Positions 8,436-15,716 of a stretch of DNA of 33,209 nt are shown here, one piece after another. This DNA comes from JAYSRU01 sp043720875 (GTDB lineage Bacteria > Bacteroidota > Bacteroidia > Flavobacteriales_D > Crocinitomicaceae): positions 1 through 33,209 of the forward strand of contig JAYSRU010000179.1 in the NCBI GenBank assembly GCA_043720875.1. Direction: 5' to 3'. A model generated the notes under the pieces. It worked only from the letters and a program-made list of their open reading frames with translations. It did no database searches and was not told the origin of the DNA. The position numbers and the translations under genes are program-made. The stretch's first letter is position 1. Every line of letters begins with the position of its first letter.

Positions 8436-8462
8436 ATTGTCACCTTATGTCCTTGTGACAAT
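8436..8462. promoter_or_regulatory. 8-bp inverted repeat before the first tandem paralog
   Basis: ATTGTCAC (8436-8443) and GTGACAAT (8455-8462) are exact reverse complements, separated by 11 bp. No T-run follows on either strand, so a terminator is unlikely. The site is about 50 bp upstream of the ATG at 8512. An operator for a dimeric regulator is possible; nothing more can be said. Confidence 0.3.
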
Positions 8463-8511
8463 TCGCACAATGAGTTGGAATATAATACGTTAATTTGTCA
8501 AAAGATAAACC

Positions 8512-9255
8512 ATGAAATTAGTATTAATTGTTTTTATCGCCTTTACATGTTTTCAATGCACCATTCAAAGGCGTATGCATCAAAAAGGATTTCATATTTC
8601 TTGGCATACTAAAAATTCGAGTCTCGTTAATGTTTCCGAAAATTTATCCACTAATTACCCTAAAGACACCACCATAACACAAAATGAAATTGTATTAATT
8701 CAAAAAAAGGAGCATTCAAATTTTGAATCTGTTGAAAAATCAAATCTTACTGAAAAAGAAACGATAGTACTTTCAAACCCAATCACAACTGGATCAAAAT
8801 GCGGAACTATTACATTAATTTCGGGAAGAAAAATAGAATACTCGAGTTACAAAATAGCCGGAAATTCAATTTTATATAAAAAATGCAATGACAATTTCAA
8901 TGATTGGCAAAATATTGACCTAGAAGATATTGAATCGATTAAAGATGCGAAAGGAAAAATAATTCCCTTAGAAAAAGATGAAAAAATAATTGAACAATCC
9001 GAAATACTGAAAGCATCCGAGCCTACAATTGTTCCAGAAATTGAGCAACTCGGACTCTACAGCATAGCATGGTCCATGACACTTAGCGGGATAGCTGGCT
9101 TAATACTGTCTATTATTTCACTTAGAAAAATTCACAAAAACCCAGAGAAATATAAACACACTTGGATTTCAAAACTGGCCTTAGTATTGGCAATAATTAG
9201 AACTTCAATTACTGTTCTAATAATCCTTACAATTTTCTATTTTAGTTTCTTATGA
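8512..9255 (+). CDS. putative lipoprotein/membrane protein, paralog A, with a C-terminal DUF4190-like membrane pair
   Basis: Unrecognised function. The first 18 residues are a hydrophobic signal ending FTCFQC, followed by TIQRRMHQKGFHISWH. A Cys plus a '(S/T)I..R.H..G.H..W' start recurs in Bacteroidetes lipoproteins as I recall them, although FQC is a poor lipobox. The middle (about 90-150) contains KCGTITLISGRKIEYSSYKI and CNDNFNDWQNIDLEDIESI, a small beta-rich domain. The C-terminus has two membrane segments (about 183-205 and 218-245) around SLRKIHKNPEKYKHTW, which resembles the DUF4190 hairpin. The next gene is a paralog with the same layout, so this is a tandem duplication. It begins a new transcript after a 114-bp gap. 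Confidence 0.6.
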   Translation: MKLVLIVFIAFTCFQCTIQRRMHQKGFHISWHTKNSSLVNVSENLSTNYPKDTTITQNEIVLIQKKEHSNFESVEKSNLTEKETIVLSNPITTGSKCGTITLISGRKIEYSSYKIAGNSILYKKCNDNFNDWQNIDLEDIESIKDAKGKIIPLEKDEKIIEQSEILKASEPTIVPEIEQLGLYSIAWSMTLSGIAGLILSIISLRKIHKNPEKYKHTWISKLALVLAIIRTSITVLIILTIFYFSFL

Positions 9256-9387
9256 TTAGGACACATGGATTCTGTTTGCAATAAGTAGCCAACATTACGG
9301 ATTAACGCGCCTGTTTAGAATTGAGTTGCACTTTACCGTACAACTCCTAGTTTGATATTTCTTTACTTTGCCTAAACAAATAACTTT

Positions 9388-10176
9388 ATGAAACTTCTAT
9401 CCCTTTGCATCATCGCTTTTACTTTTTCCCAATGTACAATTGAAAAACGTATTCATCAAAAAGGATATCACGTTGAGTGGAATTCACGCAGATACGCTGA
9501 CGTAAATGCATCGAAAGAAACAGTGTCTGTTGCTAAAGAAAATGACACAATAACTCCAAGAAAAATCTTGTTGAAAGAAGAAATCACTACCCTTCCTCTG
9601 GACAGTCAGCCTAAAAAGATGCCAGACGTGAACAAACTCGAAACTTCAAAACCCAATGACTTTTTTGAAAATGGAAATAAATGTGGCGCTATTGTTTTGA
9701 ACTCCGGCAGAAAAATTGAGTATTCTACGTATAAATTAATGAAGCATAACTTGTATTACAAAAAATGTTCTGACGATAATGATGATTGGCAAACTATTAA
9801 TATTGAGAAGGTTTTCAAAATTACCGATCCTCAAGAAAATGACTATTATTTCTCAGATAGAGCAAATGAAAACAATAAAATTCAAAAGGAAGCTACTGCT
9901 AAATCCAAAAAAACTGAACCCAGAGCATTAATCGCTATTATACTTTTGCTTCTTATGTATCCGATAATTATTGCTTCGCCTTATATTGGAGTCATTTATA
10001 GCCTAATTGCAATTCTAGCAGCATTTATTCTGACCATCAACTCTTTTGTGAAAATTAAAAACAATCCAAATCGATACAAAATGGACAAAAAAGGAGCTGC
10101 TCTCTTAATAGTAATAACAAGTGTACTTCTGGCTTTTGCTTCAGCGATTACTATTGGGCTATTTTTTTATTTTTAG
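9388..10176 (+). CDS. putative lipoprotein/membrane protein, paralog B, with a C-terminal DUF4190-like membrane pair
   Basis: Paralog of the gene at 8512. It shares a Cys-ending signal (FTFSQC), the TIEKRIHQKGYHVEWNSR start, KCGAIVLNSGRKIEYSTYKL, YYKKCSDDNDDWQTINIEKV, and a C-terminal pair of membrane segments around FVKIKNNPNRYKMDKKGAAL. The middle linker (about 35-90) is rich in Lys, Glu, Thr and Pro and differs strongly from paralog A, so the ends and the central domain are under selection while the linker drifts. The gap between the paralogs (132 bp) holds no gene. It contains a TTG - 19 bp - TAGTTTG arrangement that could be a separate promoter. The function is unknown; the gene converges with the histidine kinase downstream, with no clear terminator in the 23-bp gap. 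Confidence 0.6.
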   Translation: MKLLSLCIIAFTFSQCTIEKRIHQKGYHVEWNSRRYADVNASKETVSVAKENDTITPRKILLKEEITTLPLDSQPKKMPDVNKLETSKPNDFFENGNKCGAIVLNSGRKIEYSTYKLMKHNLYYKKCSDDNDDWQTINIEKVFKITDPQENDYYFSDRANENNKIQKEATAKSKKTEPRALIAIILLLLMYPIIIASPYIGVIYSLIAILAAFILTINSFVKIKNNPNRYKMDKKGAALLIVITSVLLAFASAITIGLFFYF

Positions 10177-10199
10177 AATCACTATCGTCCTTTCAATTC

Positions 10200-11231
10200 C
10201 TACTCCGCTTTATCCAAACTAAAACTAAATGTACTTCCAATTCCTACTGTAGAACGCACAGAAATACGATGACCATGAGACTCCATGATGTGTTTAACGA
10301 TTGATAAACCTAATCCTGATCCTCCTTCGTTTCTCGCCCTGCTTTTTTCAACACGATAGAACCTTTCAAAAAGTCTAGGAATATGTTCATCGTCAATTCC
10401 TGGTCCATCATCAGCTACGTCTACCGTAATTAAATTATCCATTTCGAAAATCCGCACCAATGTTGACCCATTTTTATTTCCGTAGAATATAGAATTATTT
10501 ACCAAATTTGTAAGAACCTGTCCAATTTTTGAACGATCTGCTAGCACAAACGTTGGCTCATAATTTTGCGCTAAGCGAGGGTGAATACCTTTTTCTGGAC
10601 TTAGCGATTCTGCTGCTTCAAACACTTCTTTGATCAACGGAATCATATCAAATTTCGTTGTTTCGTTGTTCAACTGATTAGCTTCAAGCGCTGTAATTTT
10701 GTCTAAATCTTCCAATATATTTGTCATTCTTGTGGCCGCTATCGAGGCTCTTTCTAAAAACTTACGATTTACTTTGGGATCTTCCAACCCGCCCTCAAGT
10801 AAGGTTAAAATATACCCTTGAATGGAGAACATAGGTGTTTTTAATTCATGCGCAAGGTTTCCTAAAAACTCTCTTCTAAACGCTTCTTGTTCTTTTAAAG
10901 ATGATAACTCTTTCCCGTAATTATCCCCCCAATCTTTGGTTGCAATGGTTGCATCCCCAATAACATCAGAATTAAGGTTAATGTGGATTTCATTTTCACT
11001 GGTAAACTTACCTTTTCTAATGGATCTATACAATATTTTTAAACGTTCGGTGATGTACTTTTTAATTAACAAAGAGAACAAGAAAAAGGCAATCCCAACA
11101 AGAAATATGGGCAAAAAAAGTATTAAAAAGGTTGGAATTCCGGGATAAAAAATATTACAAATAACCAAGGTTATCAGCGTGAAAAAACCCAAAATAAAAG
11201 ATGCAAAAAATATGAGTTGATTTGGTTTCAT
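10200..11231 (-). CDS. sensor histidine kinase, PhoR-like
   Basis: Membrane-bound kinase of a two-component system. Two N-terminal membrane segments (about 5-28 and 32-56) leave almost no periplasmic loop, as in PhoR-type sensors. The phosphorylated His is H128 in NLAHELKTP. The ATP-binding domain shows NLVNNS (N box), DDGPGID at 274-280 (G1), LFERFYRVEKSR and GGSGLGLSIVKHIMESHG (F and G2). No PAS domain is visible between membrane and His box. It follows its response regulator after 83 bp and is presumably in the same transcript. The PhoR assignment leans on the partner's type and the neighbouring phosphate genes; that is inference. Confidence 0.88.
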   Translation of the reverse strand: MKPNQLIFFASFILGFFTLITLVICNIFYPGIPTFLILFLPIFLVGIAFFLFSLLIKKYITERLKILYRSIRKGKFTSENEIHINLNSDVIGDATIATKDWGDNYGKELSSLKEQEAFRREFLGNLAHELKTPMFSIQGYILTLLEGGLEDPKVNRKFLERASIAATRMTNILEDLDKITALEANQLNNETTKFDMIPLIKEVFEAAESLSPEKGIHPRLAQNYEPTFVLADRSKIGQVLTNLVNNSIFYGNKNGSTLVRIFEMDNLITVDVADDGPGIDDEHIPRLFERFYRVEKSRARNEGGSGLGLSIVKHIMESHGHRISVRSTVGIGSTFSFSLDKAE

Positions 11232-11314
11232 AATTTAATTACTCAAATAACAAGGAAGATAAAAGACATTGAAAAGAACAGCTTGTGGCATTTAAAATTA
11301 GTAATGGTTGTGCG

Positions 11315-11986
11315 CTATTTCTGCTCTTGGTATTTATATCCTACACCAATGACCGTTTTTATAAAATTATCTCCAATTTTCTCACGCAGTTTACGCACAT
11401 GCACATCTATGGTTCTGTCACCTACAACCACTTCAGAACCCCACACCTTTTCCATGATAAAATCACGCTCAAAGACAAACCCAGGTTTTGAAGCCAATAA
11501 TGCTAACAATTCAAATTCTTTACGTGGCAATTGAAGCGGAACTCCTTTCAAAACTACTTGGTATTGATCGCGATTTATTTGCAATGCTCCAGTTGTTTCA
11601 ACCACATTGACTTCATTAGTTTTGCGACGCAACAATGCTTGGATACGTGATGCAATCACCTTAGGCTTAACGGGTTTGGTAACATAATCATCTGCACCAG
11701 CATCAAAAGCACTAATTTGACTATAGTCTTCAACTCTTGCAGTGAGCATCAAAATTAACGGATGGTTAACATCTTTCATTGCACGAATTTCTTCACACAC
11801 TTCAATCCCGTCCATTCCTGGCATCATGACATCCAACACGATCAAATCTGGCGTATGCTTAACAACCTGTGCCAAACCCTGCACTCCATTTTCTGCTTCA
11901 ACGACTTCAAAACCTTCCTTTTCGAGTGTATATCTTAATATTTCTCTAATGTCTGGCTCATCATCAATGATTAATATTTTGTGCAT
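11315..11986 (-). CDS. response regulator, OmpR/PhoB family
   Basis: A 223-aa DNA-binding response regulator. The receiver domain has acidic D8/D9, phosphoacceptor D52 in LIVLDVMMPGMDG, T82 and K104. The C-terminal winged helix (about 125-220) contains LQLPRKEFELLALLASKPG and VVVGDRTIDVHVRKLREKIG, typical of OmpR/PhoB. It is paired with the histidine kinase that follows and is divergent from the Na/Pi carrier across 11987-12303. Phosphate control of the facing block (carrier, Ppk, Ppx) would fit a PhoB role, but I found no clear Pho-box direct repeats. Confidence 0.92.
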   Translation of the reverse strand: MHKILIIDDEPDIREILRYTLEKEGFEVVEAENGVQGLAQVVKHTPDLIVLDVMMPGMDGIEVCEEIRAMKDVNHPLILMLTARVEDYSQISAFDAGADDYVTKPVKPKVIASRIQALLRRKTNEVNVVETTGALQINRDQYQVVLKGVPLQLPRKEFELLALLASKPGFVFERDFIMEKVWGSEVVVGDRTIDVHVRKLREKIGDNFIKTVIGVGYKYQEQK

Positions 11987-12015
11987 AATATTCTCTTATT
12001 CATTTTATTCTAAAG

Positions 12016-12049
12016 CAAAGGTAACTCAATATACACACTAGATTAACAA
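12016..12049 (-). promoter_or_regulatory. promoter of the PhoB/PhoR-like operon
   Basis: The minus strand has TTG at 12047-12049, a 23-bp spacer and an exact TAnnTTTG match (TACCTTTG) at 12016-12023, about 30 bp before the ATG at 11986. Confidence 0.5.
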
Positions 12050-12159
12050 GTAACATAAACTTAATAAAAAAGCAATGGTGTTAAGTCTGTTTGTAAGCTT
12101 GACAATTTCCCCGTTCGCTCAATGAAAATAACTTTTAACATTTTTTTTTCTTCAACACG

Positions 12160-12189
12160 TTGTGGATCTCAATATTTAGTATACATTTG
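12160..12189 (+). promoter_or_regulatory. strong promoter in front of the Na/Pi carrier leader
   Basis: TTG at 12160-12162, a 19-bp spacer, and an exact -7 match TACATTTG at 12182-12189. This is the best Bacteroidetes-type promoter seen in the window. Transcription should start near 12196. The next element is a terminator hairpin only about 27 bp into the transcript. Confidence 0.65.
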
Positions 12190-12195
12190 TAGCAG

Positions 12196-12262
12196 TAGTA
12201 GTAGGTTAGGTTGATTAGTGTTACGGAAGTCTTAAGTGCAAACTTAAGACTTCCGTTTTTTT
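12196..12262 (+). ncRNA. candidate short RNA or attenuated leader (about 65-70 nt)
   Basis: Delimited by the promoter at 12160-12189 and the intrinsic terminator at 12223-12262. It holds no ATG and no plausible peptide; the 5' end is a TAG-rich tract (agtagtagtag-like, 12193-12204). Two readings are open: an independent small RNA, or a 5' leader in which the terminator limits transcription into the Na/Pi carrier whose ATG is at 12304. The exact 5' end is inferred from the promoter, not observed. Confidence 0.45.
12223..12262 (+). terminator. perfect intrinsic terminator upstream of the Na/Pi carrier
   Basis: ACGGAAGTCTTAAG (12223-12236) and CTTAAGACTTCCGT (12243-12256) form a perfect 14-bp stem with a 6-nt loop (TGCAAA), followed on the plus strand by a run of seven T (12256-12262). 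No T-run lies on the minus side, and no plus-strand gene lies upstream within 2 kb, so it does not terminate an upstream gene. Confidence 0.8.
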
Positions 12263-12303
12263 ATGTCAATTCACTTCACCTTAAACCCATACAATACAAC
12301 CAA

Positions 12304-14019
12304 ATGCACGATTCTTTAATTGTAATTTTTTTAAAAGTTCTTGGCGCATTAGGATTGTTCATCTACGGAATGAGACTAATGAGCGTTGCGGTGCAACGTG
12401 CAGCCGGTCAGAACCTTCGAAAAATACTAAACAACGGTACATCTAGTAAATTCAAAAGCATTACAACTGGATTTTTTACCACTTCCCTTATCCAAACTTC
12501 GTCTGCAACTACTGTAATGGTAGTAAGTTTCGTTAATGCCGGTATTATTTCTTTGCGTCAAAGTTTCGGATTAATTATGGGTGCAAATATTGGAACCACC
12601 CTCAAAGTTTGGCTGATTGCAACCATAGGCTATTCCTTACAAACCGAAGACCTTGCATTAATGATCACTGTCCCCGCAAGTTTCTTTCTTGTGTCGAAAA
12701 ACACAAAACTAAAAGCATGGGGAGATTTTATTATCGGTTTAGCCATTTTATTGATTGGCCTGTATTTATTAAAAGAGTTATTTCCAGAAGTATCCAAAAG
12801 CACCAAAGACCTGTATTTTTTGAAACAATGGGCAACCCACGGGTTTTCGAGTGTTTTACTTTTTGTCTTTATAGGGTTTTCATTAGCTGTACTCATTCAA
12901 TCCTCATCGTCAGCCATTGCAATCACCATTTTACTCTGCCAACAAGGAATTATTTCTTTTGAAATGGCTGCAGCAATGATATTAGGTGAAAATATTGGCA
13001 CAACCATCACCGCAAACATTGCTGCGATAGTTGGTAGTCAAAAAGCAAAACAAGCTGCACGACTCCATTTTTTATTCAATTTTTTTGGCTGCATTATTTT
13101 ATTGCCATTTTTCTATGTTTTCACCGATTTTACACAGCAGATAGTCCAATTTTTCGGAACAGGGCATTCTCAAACTTGGCTCATACCGTTCATGATAGCT
13201 ACATTTCATTCGGGTTTTAACCTTTTCAATGTTTTGATTCAAATGAACTTTATGGCTGTGCTAGAAAAAATTTCCAGCTATCTTGTAAAAAACGTAAACA
13301 ATGAAACCAACACCTTAAAAAACGATATTCTTGGTGAACGCTTAAGTGAAATGCCTGATGTTGCATTAATCGAAATCGAACAACATATTTTCCAACACAC
13401 AGAAATCGTAGCGAAAACACCCAAACTTTACCTCCAACTTATATTTGAGCAAGACCTAAAAGGACAATCCATACTTCTCAATAAATTTGAAGTTTTCTTT
13501 CTTCAATCGAATAGCTTCAAAATTGACATGGATCGTGTGTTAGAAATAATTACTGAAGCTGAATTATCCAAAGACACTTCAAAAAAAGTGAGAAGCTTAG
13601 TTACTATTTCTAATCAATTAGATGAAATAGCGAACTTATTCAAGCAACTGATCGTTATATTTGAACGAAAGCGAGATGAAAAAATTTGGTTTTCGCCTGA
13701 CCAACGTATGGAGATCCAACGTATGCTCGTGCTACTTGACGAAGCTTTTCAAGTAGTTCTGAGTAATCTTAACAATGATGATTCGAAACTAAATGCGCGC
13801 CAAGCACACAGCATCAAAATACAAATCGATGCACAACGTGAATTTATGCGTACGTACCACAACATTGAAGCTGAAGAAGGAAATGTGAGTGTTAAAAACA
13901 CATTGTTATATACAGAAATCTATACGGCCTGCTCGCGTGCCGGAGATGAAATATATCGTATTACCGAACAATTGGTAGGCAAAAACATAACCTCAAAAGG
14001 AATTAGATTTAAAGAATGA
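12304..14019 (+). CDS. Na+/phosphate cotransporter family protein (NptA/PhoU-like)
   Basis: Inner-membrane carrier that takes up inorganic phosphate with sodium. The start is ATG 12304 (571 aa, MHDSLIVIFL); the in-frame extension to TTG 12211 runs through the terminator hairpin and is unlikely. The two inverted Na/Pi repeats are clear: QTSSATT at 64-70 with GANIGTT at 93-99, and QSSSSA at 199-204 with GENIGTT at 228-234. From about 350 the protein is a long soluble helical region resembling PhoU, as in bacterial NptA homologs. Its stop overlaps the ATG of the LuxE-like gene (ATGA). Phosphate as substrate follows from the family and from the neighbouring two-component and polyphosphate genes. 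Confidence 0.9.
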   Translation: MHDSLIVIFLKVLGALGLFIYGMRLMSVAVQRAAGQNLRKILNNGTSSKFKSITTGFFTTSLIQTSSATTVMVVSFVNAGIISLRQSFGLIMGANIGTTLKVWLIATIGYSLQTEDLALMITVPASFFLVSKNTKLKAWGDFIIGLAILLIGLYLLKELFPEVSKSTKDLYFLKQWATHGFSSVLLFVFIGFSLAVLIQSSSSAIAITILLCQQGIISFEMAAAMILGENIGTTITANIAAIVGSQKAKQAARLHFLFNFFGCIILLPFFYVFTDFTQQIVQFFGTGHSQTWLIPFMIATFHSGFNLFNVLIQMNFMAVLEKISSYLVKNVNNETNTLKNDILGERLSEMPDVALIEIEQHIFQHTEIVAKTPKLYLQLIFEQDLKGQSILLNKFEVFFLQSNSFKIDMDRVLEIITEAELSKDTSKKVRSLVTISNQLDEIANLFKQLIVIFERKRDEKIWFSPDQRMEIQRMLVLLDEAFQVVLSNLNNDDSKLNARQAHSIKIQIDAQREFMRTYHNIEAEEGNVSVKNTLLYTEIYTACSRAGDEIYRITEQLVGKNITSKGIRFKE

Positions 14020-15017
14020 AAAATCAATCAGATCAAAGACTTGAGTTGATTCGCAAGATTTTCACTGTTGACGCTCACAACTTTGAAACATTAGCGTTAG
14101 AAATCTATCAGTATCAGTTTACTTTCAATAAAGTATATCGAAATTATGTTACCGCGTTGCGCGCTAAAGACCCTAAGACATTCCTTGAAATTCCCTTTTT
14201 ACCGATTCAATTTTTTAAATCACATAAAATCGTTTGTTCTGACCAACCTGTTGAATTAGTTTTCAAAAGTAGTGGAACTACAAATACAGCCAGAGCAACA
14301 CATTATGTGTTAGATCACCAATTGTATGAAAAATCCTTCCTTACCAATTATAGAAGTACTATTGGTAATCCAGAAGACCAAATAGTTATAGGCCTACTTC
14401 CGTCCTATTTAGCGCAAGGTGAATCAAGTCTTGTGTACATGGTGAATAAATTGATTCAACTTTCTTCGCATGCATTATCCGGATTCTATCTTGAAGATTA
14501 CGTAGGTCTACTTTCTAAAATTAATGATGCGAAAAACCAAGGCAAGAAAATCGTGCTTTTTGGTGTGAGTTACGCATTACTAGATTTTGCTGAGTTAAAA
14601 CCCGATCTCAATGGGATTGTAATCATTGAGACTGGAGGTATGAAGGGTAAACGAACAGAAATGTCAAAATCAGAATTACACAGTAGTTTAAAAGAGAGTT
14701 TCCAAACACATCACATTGCTTCAGAGTATGGAATGACTGAATTGCTTTCGCAAGGTTATAGTTTGAAAAATGATGTATTTACCCTTCCCAATTGGATGAA
14801 AGTTCTTGTGCGTCAAGTAAGTGACCCCTTTTCTTATGTGAAACCGGGAAAAACTGGTGGAATAAACGTAATTGACTTAGCGAACCTTGACAGCTGTTGT
14901 TTCATCGAAACGCAAGACCTTGGTAAAGAAATTGATGCAAAAGACGGAACAGGCTTTATCTTAATGGGCAGGTTTGATCATAGTGATATAAGAGGATGTA
15001 ATTTATTGGTGCAGTAA
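14016..15017 (+). CDS. LuxE-like acyl-protein synthetase / adenylate-forming enzyme
   Basis: A 333-aa protein of the LuxE (acyl-protein synthetase) family, related to the adenylate-forming ligases. Key marks are LVFKSSGTTNTARATHYV at 81-98, with the nucleotide-binding SSGTT (85-89), and ASEYGMTELLSQGY at about 236-249. LuxE itself activates fatty acids in bioluminescence, but no other lux gene is present, so that job is excluded here. In this lineage such proteins occur without lux; the true substrate is unknown. Translation is coupled to the Na/Pi carrier by a 4-bp stop/start overlap, which is surprising for two such different activities. Confidence 0.75.
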   Translation: MKNQSDQRLELIRKIFTVDAHNFETLALEIYQYQFTFNKVYRNYVTALRAKDPKTFLEIPFLPIQFFKSHKIVCSDQPVELVFKSSGTTNTARATHYVLDHQLYEKSFLTNYRSTIGNPEDQIVIGLLPSYLAQGESSLVYMVNKLIQLSSHALSGFYLEDYVGLLSKINDAKNQGKKIVLFGVSYALLDFAELKPDLNGIVIIETGGMKGKRTEMSKSELHSSLKESFQTHHIASEYGMTELLSQGYSLKNDVFTLPNWMKVLVRQVSDPFSYVKPGKTGGINVIDLANLDSCCFIETQDLGKEIDAKDGTGFILMGRFDHSDIRGCNLLVQ

Positions 15018-15052
15018 TTGTTTAAGTGAATCGGCAATACACAAACTTTGTT

Positions 15053-15060
15053 TATCTTTG
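15053..15060 (+). promoter_or_regulatory. -7 element of the small lipoprotein promoter
   Basis: Exact TAnnTTTG match (TATCTTTG), 33 bp before the ATG at 15093. No TTG at the usual -33 distance. Confidence 0.4.
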
Positions 15061-15092
15061 CTCTCAGATTTTTAATAAAATTTAAAACAACA

Positions 15093-15632
15093 ATGAAAAA
15101 TTTAGCATTTTTAGTAGTGACAATTGGAGCTTTAAGCTCATGTGGAATGAAAGTGCCTTACACTGAGGATATTAAAAAAGAATATGGTTTAGATGCCGAG
15201 CGCTTAAAGAATGTACAATTTTATACTTCTGCAACTATTATTTTAGAAAGAACAGCGAGTTCTGGAAGTTCACAAACTGCTTCGGATGGATCCTTAGTGA
15301 CAACGAATAATAAAGAACAAGAACAAATCATTATCAACCCACAAACTAAATGTGTCTTTGAAAAATTTGGCGAAGACGGTTCAGTTGATATTCGATTTGA
15401 AGTTGGCCAAAACAAAACAATTACGTTTAACGTGAGACCAAATGGAAACGGTACATCGCAAAAATTCTACCTCGTTGCAGTTTGGAAACAAAATACTGGA
15501 GGAACTATAGAATATGCAAATGAAACGTATTCAACGCCAGCAGATAGCGGATTAGCTTATTTAATGGTTAAGGTAAGAAAATCAGGAAAAACGAAGCGCA
15601 AAGCACGTGTCGTGAAAGGAATGAAAGTTTAA
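15093..15632 (+). CDS. small lipoprotein of unknown function (179 aa)
   Basis: The start ATG 15093 gives a canonical lipoprotein signal, MKNLAFLVVTIGALSSCG, with the acylated Cys at 17. The mature part has a Ser/Thr-rich linker (about 55-70) and a beta-rich body (IIINPQTKCVFEKFGEDGSV, KTITFNVRPNGNG), and a strongly basic tail (KVRKSGKTKRKARVVKG). I do not recognise the family. It has its own -7 element and is closed by a terminator at 15662, so it is an independent gene inserted between the LuxE-like gene and ppk. Confidence 0.7.
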   Translation: MKNLAFLVVTIGALSSCGMKVPYTEDIKKEYGLDAERLKNVQFYTSATIILERTASSGSSQTASDGSLVTTNNKEQEQIIINPQTKCVFEKFGEDGSVDIRFEVGQNKTITFNVRPNGNGTSQKFYLVAVWKQNTGGTIEYANETYSTPADSGLAYLMVKVRKSGKTKRKARVVKGMKV

Positions 15633-15661
15633 TTGCATCTTAATTCAAGATTAACTTTTGA

Positions 15662-15691
15662 AAATCGAACCACTTGGTTCGATTTTTTTTT
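15662..15691 (+). terminator. intrinsic terminator between the small lipoprotein and ppk
   Basis: AAATCGAACC (15662-15671) pairs perfectly with GGTTCGATTT (15676-15685), with a 4-nt loop and T-run to 15691. It lies just 25 bp before the ppk ATG, so ppk must either start from a promoter in this short gap or be reached by read-through. Confidence 0.8.
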
Positions 15692-15716
15692 GACCTTTAC
15701 CCCCTTATTGAAGTGT

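Noticed and set aside
12211..12303. N-terminal extension of the Na/Pi carrier from TTG 12211
   Set aside because: It would run through a perfect terminator hairpin, has no similarity to the carrier N-terminus, and the family start fits ATG 12304.
14016..15017. Idea that the LuxE-like gene signals bioluminescence
   Set aside because: No luxA, B, C or D-like gene is present; LuxE-family proteins occur widely without luminescence.
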